Part shown: piece by piece, positions 1 through 6,052 of the stretch
How positions within the stretch are numbered: position 1 is the first letter of the stretch
How the letters are laid out: each line of letters begins with the position of its first letter
Source: Holophagaceae bacterium
Lineage (GTDB): Bacteria; Acidobacteriota; Holophagae; Holophagales; Holophagaceae
DNA length: 33,321 nt
NCBI GenBank assembly: GCA_009783055.1
Contig: WRHW01000023.1
Span: 1 to 33,321, forward strand
Direction: 5' to 3'
The notes under the pieces: model-generated
Databases searched by the model: none
What the model saw: the letters and a program-made list of their open reading frames with translations, nothing else
What the model was told of the DNA's origin: nothing
Position numbers and translations under genes: made by a program

Positions 1-14
1 AAAATTCTCTCGGC

Positions 15-36
15 ATCCACTTGCCTGCAAGTGGAT
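15..36. repeat. Short perfect hairpin
   Basis: ATCCACTTG and CAAGTGGAT form a perfect 9-bp stem around a CCTG loop. It lies downstream of hicB, which is transcribed leftward, and could end that transcript, but no T-run follows on either strand. Function is not established. Confidence 0.5.
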
Positions 37-116
37 ACACGAGGCAGTCACGCTGACTTTTCCTGCATTTTGTCCTTTCAAATCGCTGTTTATTTGGTTG
101 CTTACGTCACGTTCAT

Positions 117-177
117 TATGACGTTTCGCGTTTAATCCCGATTAAACGCAACCTAGTATAAAATGCAAAATAGGTAT
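117..177. repeat. Composite palindromic repeat, copy 1
   Basis: The core at 125-158 is the same 34 nt as 1759-1792. It contains a perfect 10-bp inverted repeat (GCGTTTAATC / GATTAAACGC, 2-nt centre) followed by GCAACCTAGTA. Both copies begin with TATGACG (117-123 here, 1681-1687 there) and end in GGTAT (173-177 here, 1820-1824 there). This copy therefore looks like an internally shortened version of the longer one. A further inverted repeat, ACGTCA/TGACGT, lies at 104-124. The right end stops exactly at the hicB stop codon. Confidence 0.65.
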
Positions 178-518
178 CAAGGAAGATGCAATACAGATTC
201 TTTCAGCTCTTTAACAAGCCATGCGTTGAGGTTGTCGTTGCCTGCTCGCTTTGCTCTACCATATAGCTCCCAGTGCATTTCTGGAGTAATCTGTAATGTA
301 ATAAAGCCATCAAACTGGTTTTCTGGATTTTCAGTTGTTTCTAGATAAAAATCTATAGCGTTTTCAAAATCTACTCTAATTTCATCTTCTGTTTGACCTT
401 CAAACGATATGCCATGAAGGTTTAGACCCAACACTTTGCCGATAAAACAGCCGTCTTCTTGGCTGTACTCTATCGTGGGAGTATAACCCTTATATGGTGC
501 AGTGACTGATTTTTTCAT
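177..518 (-). CDS. hicB: HicB-family antitoxin
   Basis: Antitoxin of a HicAB type II toxin-antitoxin pair. In this family HicB binds and blocks the HicA ribonuclease and represses its own operon. Residues about 8-62 match the HicB partial RNase-H-like fold (YKGYTPTIEY, GCFIGKVLGL, then the helix ending in AIDFYLE). Residues about 70-105 look like a ribbon-helix-helix DNA-binding end (GFITLQITPEMHWEL then NAWLVKELKE). At 113 aa the length is normal. The ATG at 518 has a GAGGAG ribosome-binding site five bases upstream and overlaps the hicA stop by four bases (ATGA), so translation of the pair is probably coupled. The family call is firm; targets and activity are inferred. Confidence 0.88.
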   Translation of the reverse strand: MKKSVTAPYKGYTPTIEYSQEDGCFIGKVLGLNLHGISFEGQTEDEIRVDFENAIDFYLETTENPENQFDGFITLQITPEMHWELYGRAKRAGNDNLNAWLVKELKESVLHLP

Positions 519-811
519 GGCAACTCCTCTAGTCTAGTAAGAAAAAACCCAGCAATTTTGATTTGGTAAGGTTTTGCTTCTTTTTGGGGGTGAGGGCGAT
601 GGAAGTGTTCTTGAACTATTCTATCTGGCCGGTTTTTTTGTTTGAGGGCGTACTGAAACGTAACACGAGAACCCTTGCCTTCTTTGACTATACACCCGAT
701 GGCCTTAAATAGCGATTCTATATCTTCCCAGATCAGGTTTTTCGGCACTGGTTTCGACCTGATGTCCGCAATTGTCTTTCTATGTTTGGAGTCCTTCGGC
801 AATTTAACCAT
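515..811 (-). CDS. hicA: HicA-family toxin (mRNA interferase)
   Basis: Small toxin of the hicAB pair, expected to cleave mRNA and halt translation when not bound by HicB. The recognisable parts are KHRKTIADI near the N-terminus, the helix WEDIESLFKAIGC, the strand GKGSRVTFQYA and the conserved end FHRPHPQKEAKPYQIK, whose histidines belong to the HicA active-site face. I prefer the ATG at 811 (98 aa), because family members usually start just before KHRKT. A GTG at 838 would add nine residues but lies inside a palindromic repeat. Neither start has a clear Shine-Dalgarno sequence. It is the first gene of the pair and overlaps hicB by four bases. Confidence 0.85.
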   Translation of the reverse strand: MVKLPKDSKHRKTIADIRSKPVPKNLIWEDIESLFKAIGCIVKEGKGSRVTFQYALKQKNRPDRIVQEHFHRPHPQKEAKPYQIKIAGFFLTRLEELP

Positions 812-821
812 TAGTATTTGA

Positions 822-872
822 CACTCGCTACTTGTCACTGGCTACTCTAAAGTGCAACTCTGCACTTTAGAG
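822..872. repeat. Dispersed intergenic palindrome, copy near hicA
   Basis: CTCTAAAGTGCA (845-856) and TGCACTTTAGAG (861-872) form a perfect 12-bp stem with an ACTC loop. The preceding CACT-rich leader (822-857) matches 28070-28105 at 29 of 36 positions, so this is a repeat family and not a chance hairpin. It sits between the 3' end of the receptor-like gene and hicA and may stop leftward transcripts, although no T-run follows. Confidence 0.6.
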
Positions 873-877
873 TTACT

Positions 878-1534
878 TCACTTCAGCAGAACCAAAACGC
901 TTTCAATTTCTCCTGAAATAGTAGTCAGGGTTTTGTTTACGTCTTCGATTTCTTGGGTGAGTTTGCGCACAGATTCTACAGATTTTGTCATGTTTTCTGC
1001 CACAACCGCAAAGCCTTTGCCGGCATGGCCAACTTTGGCGGCTTCGATGCTGGCATTGAGAGCAAGCATCTGCATACTCGCCATCATGTTACTAATTCTA
1101 TATGTCAGCCCCTGACTGGCAGTCAGGGTGGTCAGCAATTCTTTTTTGATGGCATTAACTGCCTCGCCCACTCCTAGTTGTATCTGCGTCCTGTTGTCTT
1201 CTACCAGTTCAACTATCATCCTGCTGGTGGATTGGTTGATGATGCGAGTTGGAGTCCCTTTTAGGGTTTGCTTTAATAACTCATCCATTTCGCTGTCACT
1301 TGAAACTGCAAAGATATAATCTGGAAGCGGCTGTTTTAGCGCATCAGGTAATTTTGTAAATACTGAAATATTGTGATTTCTGGCTTCTACCATCCCTGGG
1401 GCGTTGGGTTCGATGTCCATCACAAAAACTACTTTGGCCACATTGGTTTTTAGCAGAAAGCGCAACATGGCAGACCCACTCCTTCCACCGCCAATGATAC
1501 CGATGGTGTGTGTATTAGTTATTGCAACCGCCAT
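878..1534 (-). CDS. Rossmann-fold / methyl-accepting chemotaxis signalling domain fusion
   Basis: A 218-aa soluble protein with two parts. Residues 8-115 look like a Rossmann nucleotide-binding domain: a beta strand leading into a glycine loop (IGIIGGGRSGSA, 11-22) and an acidic residue after the second strand (VVFVMDIE, D40), as in NAD-binding folds. Residues about 120-218 match the second half of the chemoreceptor signalling hairpin, including the tip (MLALNASIEAAKVG, 156-169, then GKGFAVVAE). The usual long coiled-coil arms, membrane segments and sensor domain are absent. The start has GGAG seven bases upstream. There are no chemotaxis kinase or coupling genes in the window. It may be a cytosolic redox or nucleotide sensor that docks onto a chemotaxis array, but this is inference. 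Confidence 0.75.
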   Translation of the reverse strand: MAVAITNTHTIGIIGGGRSGSAMLRFLLKTNVAKVVFVMDIEPNAPGMVEARNHNISVFTKLPDALKQPLPDYIFAVSSDSEMDELLKQTLKGTPTRIINQSTSRMIVELVEDNRTQIQLGVGEAVNAIKKELLTTLTASQGLTYRISNMMASMQMLALNASIEAAKVGHAGKGFAVVAENMTKSVESVRKLTQEIEDVNKTLTTISGEIESVLVLLK

Positions 1535-1563
1535 TTAGGGCTCCGAACACAAACCTAATATAC

Positions 1564-1593
1564 ATGATAGATTATTCCAGTTGTAAGTTGCAA
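1564..1593 (-). promoter_or_regulatory. Candidate sigma-70-type promoter for the Rossmann/MCP gene
   Basis: Reading leftward, TTGCAA (1593-1588) and TATCAT (1569-1564) are separated by 18 nt, about 30 nt upstream of the ATG at 1534. A TATATT lies a few bases further down. The match is moderate. Confidence 0.35.
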
Positions 1594-1647
1594 TAGCCTA
1601 TTGAAATGCCTCTTTGTTTTGACGGATATTCTTACCAACTGATACCA

Positions 1648-1683
1648 ATACCAAGTTGCACCCAACCGGGAGCAACTTGGTAT
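1648..1683. repeat. ATACC...GGTAT palindrome, copy A
   Basis: ATACCAAGTTGC and GCAACTTGGTAT form a perfect 12-bp stem around a 12-nt loop. The left arm plus loop start (CAAGTTGCACCC) recurs at 1793-1804, and the right half resembles 1811-1824, so the same hairpin occurs twice about 110 nt apart. Confidence 0.65.
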
Positions 1684-1824
1684 GACGGCAACGCGAATGC
1701 GGTGCCCGCAAGTTTTTGAAAATACGGGCTTTGCTCGTGTTTGCAAAAACTTTTGCGCTTCGCGTTTAATCCCGATTAAACGCAACCTAGTACAAGTTGC
1801 ACCCGTATGTGTGCAACTCGGTAT
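1681..1824. repeat. Composite palindromic repeat, copy 2 (longer form)
   Basis: Same element as 117-177: starts TATGACG, contains the identical 34-nt core (1759-1792) and ends GGTAT. Compared with copy 1 it carries about 70 extra nt holding a further hairpin. In that hairpin, AAGTTTTTG (1710-1718) pairs with CAAAAACTT (1744-1752), and ACGGGC pairs with GCTCGT inside it if one G-U pair is allowed. It ends with AGTTGCAC/GTGCAACT (1795-1818). Confidence 0.65.
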
Positions 1825-1851
1825 AAGCAACCTTCCTTACAACTCCGATGC

Positions 1852-1875
1852 TTCAAAACCCCATTGGGTTTTGAA
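1852..1875. repeat. 10-bp hairpin upstream of the tex promoter
   Basis: TTCAAAACCC and GGGTTTTGAA form a perfect 10-bp stem with a CATT loop, 20 nt before the tex -35 candidate. There is no T-run, so a terminator is unproven; an operator or a repeat remnant is also possible. Confidence 0.5.
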
Positions 1876-1895
1876 AAGGGGTCATCTCATACCGA

Positions 1896-1926
1896 TTGAC
1901 GCTTTTTTGTTTGAAACTGATATAAT
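1896..1926 (+). promoter_or_regulatory. Candidate tex promoter
   Basis: TTGACG (1896-1901) and a perfect TATAAT (1921-1926) are 19 nt apart, slightly longer than ideal. TGATAT at 1918-1923 gives a 16-nt alternative. Transcription would start near 1933, leaving a leader of about 40 nt before the GTG start. Confidence 0.45.
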
Positions 1927-1971
1927 GGAGGTTGCCTGTCATGTAGTAGAGAACAGTGGGGGGATTTTTTT

Positions 1972-4419
1972 GTGGAGATTGTAGTTGAACGTGTTTGTCA
2001 GGAATTGTCCCTGCCTAGGGTAGGAGTAGCATCTGTTATGGCACTTTTGAATGAGGGAAATACAGTTCCCTTCATTGCAAGGTATCGCAAGGAAGCTACT
2101 GGGTCTTTAGATGAAGTTGCGATTCGCTCCATAGAAGAAAGGGCAACCTATTTCAAAGAACTCCTAGAGAGGCGCGAGACCGTTGTAAAGTCTATAGACA
2201 AGGCGGGGAAGCTCACTCCAGAGTTGACTGCAAAAATTGAAAATGCCTGGACAAAGACTGAGCTTGAAGATTTGTATTTGCCTTATAAACCCAAGAAGCG
2301 CACAAAGGCGACTGTTGCTAAGGAGCTTGGCCTTGAGTCGCTATTGAATGAGCTTTTGGCCGATGATTCAGGGGCCGACCCTCTCATGCTTTCCTCTCCG
2401 TATGTAAGCGAAGATAGCGAAGGTTTACAAACTCCATCTATTTGTATGGAGGGTGCTGGATACATCCTGGCCGAGCGGCTTGCAGAAAATTCTGATGTTA
2501 GGGCATGGTTACGTCAGGAGTTTTTTGACCACGGAACTATTACGACTCTCCTGAGGGAGGAGCGTAAGGATGGACAGGAAGCCCTGCGTTTTAAGCCCTA
2601 CTGGGATTACAAGGAACCTATACGCAAAGCCCCTACCCATCGTGTACTTGCAATTAGACGAGGTGAAAAAGAGGAAATTTTGCAAGTAAAATTAGTAACC
2701 GACCGAGAACGACTGGTTACGGCTCTGGTTTCAAGAGTGGAAATCAATCCAAAATCTGGCTATCGTGCTAGTCTCCACTCTGTATGCGAGGATGCGTTTG
2801 ACCGTCTTTTAGCTCCCACCCTAGAAACTGATGTCAGGATTGAGGCCAAAAAACGAGCAGATGTTGAAGCAATAAAAGTATTTCAAACAAACCTGGATCA
2901 TCTCCTTTTGGCACCTCCTGCAGGTCAGATGTGTACTTTGGGCATAGACCCCGGCATCCGAACTGGCTGTAAGATGGTAATCATTAATCGCTTGGGACAG
3001 TTTATGGAGGCGGTCACTGTATATCCCCTTGAGCCAAAAAAAGATTTAGACGGCACTTGGGCGGTATTGGATGAACTGGCTACCAAGTACCCTATCGAGG
3101 CCATTGCTATTGGGGATGGAACAGGCGGGCGGGAGACTGAGGCCGTTATTCATCAATGGCTCAGCAATACTGGCAGGGAGACCATTGCCTGTGTAAGCGT
3201 CAGCGAGGCAGGCGCATCAGTTTATTCGGCATCAGAAGTTGCTCGTGAGGAATTTCCTGATTTAGATGTAACTGTGAGGGGGGCAATTAGCATCGCCCGC
3301 CGTTTCCAAGACCCTCTGGCAGAGCTTGTGAAGGTTGAACCGAGAAGCATTGGCGTTGGTCAATACCAGCATGATGTAAACCAATCCCAACTCAAGAAGG
3401 GTTTGGATGATTCTGTTGAATCAAGTGTAAACCGTGTTGGGGTAGACCTTAATAGTGCTTCTTATAAACTTTTGTCCTATGTTGCCGGCATTGGCGAAAG
3501 CCTGGCAAAGAATATTGTCCAGTGGCGGTACGAAAAAGGTGCGTTTCAAAAGCGCGAGCAGTTACTGGACGTACCACGCTTTGGTGAAAAAGCCTTCCAA
3601 CAGTCTGCGGGGTTTTTGCGAATCCGTGGAGGCGAAAACCCGCTAGATGCAAGCGCAGTCCATCCAGAGTCCTATCCTGTTGTCGAGCGTATATGTCAAT
3701 CTGTAGGCAAAACTATTTCTGAACTCCTGGGCAATGAATCTGTTTTAGATTCTCTAGACCCTAGCTCATTCACTGACGACAATTTCGGCATAGAAACAGT
3801 TGCAGACATTATTGCAGAATTCAAAAAACCCGGACGCGACCCAAGGCAAAAATTTGAAGTAGTACACTTTAATGAAGGCATCCGCAAACCCTCCGACCTG
3901 GAGGTAGGCATGGAACTTCAGGGTGTCGTAACCAATGTCACCGATTTTGGTGCCTTTGTAAATATTGGCGTACACCAAGATGGACTGGTTCATTTATCAG
4001 AAATCGGCCACACATTTATCAAGCACCCAAGCGATGCCCTCTCCGTAGGCCAGCCAATAAAAGTAAAGGTAATGACGATTGACTTTGACGCAAAGCGGAT
4101 TGGACTTTCTATCAAGGCTTTGCTTGAACCTCCCGCAAGAAATCCTACTCCCCGCCGCCCACCAAAACAGCAACCGGGGCAACCAAGGCGACATCCAAAG
4201 GCACAACACAAGTTGCCAACAGCGACAGAAAAAGTAGTCAAGCCTGACAAAGTAGCCAAAGAAGGTAGCACTCGTATGGCACTACCCAAGCCGCCGGAAA
4301 AAACCAAGGCAAGTAGGCCAAAGGCAAAAAGAGAGATGGAGCAGGCAGTAAATACAACTCCTCCAAGCTCTGCCACACTTGATGAACTGATGGCGAAATT
4401 CAACAGAGGGCTAAGATGA
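1972..4419 (+). CDS. tex: Tex-family RNA-binding transcription accessory protein
   Basis: Nucleic-acid-binding protein of the Tex/Spt6 family, involved in transcription and RNA-related stress functions. Domains appear in the family order: Tex N-terminal helical region (1-190; NTVPFIARYRKEATG), YqgF/RuvC-like domain (320-450; LGIDPGIRTGCK and IGDGTGGRETE), helix-hairpin-helix region (490-560; YVAGIGESLAKNIV and LLDVPRFGEKAF) and an S1 RNA-binding domain (645-718; GVVTNVTDFGAFVNIG and GLVHLS). A Pro/Lys-rich, probably disordered tail of about 95 residues follows and makes the protein (815 aa) somewhat longer than common homologues. The start is GTG with a G-rich ribosome-binding site about seven bases upstream; this is where family homology begins. 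The stop overlaps the next gene by four bases. Confidence 0.95.
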   Translation: MEIVVERVCQELSLPRVGVASVMALLNEGNTVPFIARYRKEATGSLDEVAIRSIEERATYFKELLERRETVVKSIDKAGKLTPELTAKIENAWTKTELEDLYLPYKPKKRTKATVAKELGLESLLNELLADDSGADPLMLSSPYVSEDSEGLQTPSICMEGAGYILAERLAENSDVRAWLRQEFFDHGTITTLLREERKDGQEALRFKPYWDYKEPIRKAPTHRVLAIRRGEKEEILQVKLVTDRERLVTALVSRVEINPKSGYRASLHSVCEDAFDRLLAPTLETDVRIEAKKRADVEAIKVFQTNLDHLLLAPPAGQMCTLGIDPGIRTGCKMVIINRLGQFMEAVTVYPLEPKKDLDGTWAVLDELATKYPIEAIAIGDGTGGRETEAVIHQWLSNTGRETIACVSVSEAGASVYSASEVAREEFPDLDVTVRGAISIARRFQDPLAELVKVEPRSIGVGQYQHDVNQSQLKKGLDDSVESSVNRVGVDLNSASYKLLSYVAGIGESLAKNIVQWRYEKGAFQKREQLLDVPRFGEKAFQQSAGFLRIRGGENPLDASAVHPESYPVVERICQSVGKTISELLGNESVLDSLDPSSFTDDNFGIETVADIIAEFKKPGRDPRQKFEVVHFNEGIRKPSDLEVGMELQGVVTNVTDFGAFVNIGVHQDGLVHLSEIGHTFIKHPSDALSVGQPIKVKVMTIDFDAKRIGLSIKALLEPPARNPTPRRPPKQQPGQPRRHPKAQHKLPTATEKVVKPDKVAKEGSTRMALPKPPEKTKASRPKAKREMEQAVNTTPPSSATLDELMAKFNRGLR

Positions 4420-5015
4420 GATTAACTTTCTTCCTCAGTTTGATTTTTTTGGCAACCCTGCCTGCATGTGTAGTTCACAACGACAAGCAGGTTATCTATG
4501 CCCCTACTCACTACGGAATAACCTTTCTGTATGAAAATCCAGGATTTGAGGGTGAAGCCCAAAATAATAACCGTGTGCAGATAAGGGTGCTACAGTCGAA
4601 AGAAACGAGTGAAGGGCTTGAAGTTACGTGTCAGTCTACCTCTTATAGAGGAGTAGAAAATGCCATATCCCTCTGTCAGCCCGATGGAGCAGTTTTTTCG
4701 GTATCCCCCAGCGGCAACAAATCAATGGTGTTGCCAGCAGGATTTCCGGAGAAAACAACTTCATGGGAGTCCGAAGGAATTTTCTATCAGGTTATAGGAC
4801 GCACAAAGGTTGATATTCCGGGCGTTAGGGCTCCTGACCACATTGGCGTTTGGGTTGAAGCCATTCATACATCGTCATATCCATTGGCTCTTGGCTTTGA
4901 AAAGGCGCGGTTCTTTTTCCTTCCAAACATTGGTATGGCCGAAATCAAAGTTTTTTCTCAGGGCAATTGGGTAACAGTTTATAAGCTAACAGGGCGATAC
5001 GCCTCAGATATGTAA
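4416..5015 (+). CDS. Putative lipoprotein, unknown function
   Basis: A 199-aa protein starting with a charged residue, a hydrophobic stretch and LPAC, with Cys18 as the likely lipidation site; position -2 is proline, which is tolerated but not ideal. The rest is a beta-rich, soluble-looking domain with no family I recognise. The ATG overlaps the tex stop (ATGA) and is preceded by GAGGG, so it should be co-translated with tex; lepB starts 17 nt later. Its placement between tex and lepB suggests a constitutive envelope role, but this is context only. Confidence 0.75.
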   Translation: MRLTFFLSLIFLATLPACVVHNDKQVIYAPTHYGITFLYENPGFEGEAQNNNRVQIRVLQSKETSEGLEVTCQSTSYRGVENAISLCQPDGAVFSVSPSGNKSMVLPAGFPEKTTSWESEGIFYQVIGRTKVDIPGVRAPDHIGVWVEAIHTSSYPLALGFEKARFFFLPNIGMAEIKVFSQGNWVTVYKLTGRYASDM

Positions 5016-5032
5016 GGGTTTTCGGAGCTGGA

Positions 5033-5908
5033 ATGGCAAAAGAAAATGACAAAAAAGAATTATTAGTGCCTGCTGGTGCTACAAAGGGCATGGTCAGAGA
5101 CAATCTCGAAATGGTGTGTGGCGTTTTAATACTTATTTTTTTTCTTAAAACCTTTGTTGCCCAAAACTTTACAATTCCAAGTGCTTCTATGCGAGACACT
5201 ATGATGATCGGCGATCATTTGGTAGTCAATAAATTTATATTTGCCGTCCCGCAGTGGGATTGGGAATCAAAGCTATTTCCCATGAGGAAGGTAGAGCGGG
5301 GCGATATAATTGTTTTTCGCTATCCCTTAGACAGAGAACAAAATTTTGTCAAACGATGCGTTGCGATGCCAGGCGATATTGTGGAATTTAGGAATAAGCG
5401 ACTATATATCAATGGAGAGCTAAAAACAGGGTCCTGGGAATACCATACTCTGGGCGATCTTTCCATAGACAGGGGATCGCCTCCAGTTAAAGGTCCTTGG
5501 CCTGTCGATAGGTTTGCCGGAATTATTGAACCTGCTGGCTCGGGCGGGGGTTCCATTTGGGCATTCATCGATCCCGAGGTTCAGCGTTCCAATCATCAGG
5601 GTATGACTCCCATGATGGGGGGCTTCAGAGATTTTCTAGGGCCGATTACCGTTCCACCAGGTCATGTGATGGCCGTTGGTGATAATCGAGACAATTCGAG
5701 CGATAGCCGGTATTGGGGCTTCCTGCCGATAGACCACATGAGGGGGAGGCCTTTCATGGTATGGTGGAGCTTCCGTGAAAATGGAACAGATTTCGACAAT
5801 GGACTTGTTCCGAATGGCCCTGTGGAAGTAATTAAAAACATCGTAGAGGGAATGCGGCATTTCTTCCCGTGGACGCGCTGGGAACGTACTGGGCACATCC
5901 CACGCTGA
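5033..5908 (+). CDS. lepB: Signal peptidase I
   Basis: Membrane serine protease that removes signal peptides from exported proteins on the periplasmic face. A hydrophobic segment at about 26-44 anchors the N-terminus. The catalytic serine is Ser52 in IPSASMRDT. The general-base lysine is Lys107 in FVKRCVAMPGD. The box-E motif GDNRDNSSDSRYWG is present near the C-terminus. The protein has 291 aa and, in the region I can read, one obvious membrane segment rather than the two of the enterobacterial enzyme. GGAG lies five bases before the ATG. It follows tex and the lipoprotein gene and precedes secA, giving two export functions side by side. Confidence 0.95.
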   Translation: MAKENDKKELLVPAGATKGMVRDNLEMVCGVLILIFFLKTFVAQNFTIPSASMRDTMMIGDHLVVNKFIFAVPQWDWESKLFPMRKVERGDIIVFRYPLDREQNFVKRCVAMPGDIVEFRNKRLYINGELKTGSWEYHTLGDLSIDRGSPPVKGPWPVDRFAGIIEPAGSGGGSIWAFIDPEVQRSNHQGMTPMMGGFRDFLGPITVPPGHVMAVGDNRDNSSDSRYWGFLPIDHMRGRPFMVWWSFRENGTDFDNGLVPNGPVEVIKNIVEGMRHFFPWTRWERTGHIPR

Positions 5909-6052
5909 TGTTAGGTATGGTTATTTATTTGTCTGTGAATCGCCCAGGGCATTATCAGACAATTTTTGCATGAAAAATTTACAGTACGGCAGTATAATAC
6001 AAGGTTGCATTCAACTCGGTATGATTACTGGTTTGACTAGAATGGAAGTGTG
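5909..6052 (+). promoter_or_regulatory. secA upstream region with -10 candidate and half-palindrome
   Basis: A perfect TATAAT lies at 5993-5998, but the best upstream partner is poor (TGAAAA at 5971-5976 with a 16-nt spacer, or TTGCAT with 21 nt). Just after it, GGTTGCATTCAACTCGGTAT (6003-6022) resembles the right half of the repeat at 1793-1824 and ends in the same CAACTCGGTAT. I see no terminator after lepB, so secA may have both read-through and its own start. Confidence 0.35.

Larger units (their letters stand above)
1535..1971. other. 437-nt gene-free region with consecutive stem-loops
   Basis: No convincing gene is present; the short open frames here run through inverted repeats. In order the region holds the candidate promoter of the leftward Rossmann/MCP gene, five stem-loops (1648-1683, 1710-1752, 1761-1782, 1795-1818, 1852-1875) and the candidate tex promoter (1896-1926). 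Confidence 0.7.

Noticed and set aside
1640-1880. CRISPR array
   Set aside because: The repeats are palindromes of different lengths at irregular spacing, not identical units with uniform spacers, and no cas gene is present.
1555-1984. Two open frames of about 90-100 codons in the region before tex
   Set aside because: They run straight through inverted repeats, have no ribosome-binding sites and give low-complexity translations without family resemblance.
3990-4403. 137-codon antisense frame over the 3' end of tex
   Set aside because: It mirrors the Pro/Lys-rich tail and S1 region of tex, and has no own start signal.
1972-4419. The Lys/Pro-rich tail of Tex as a separate gene or frameshift product
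   Set aside because: The frame continues without interruption from the S1 domain to the stop, and charged tails are common in Tex proteins.
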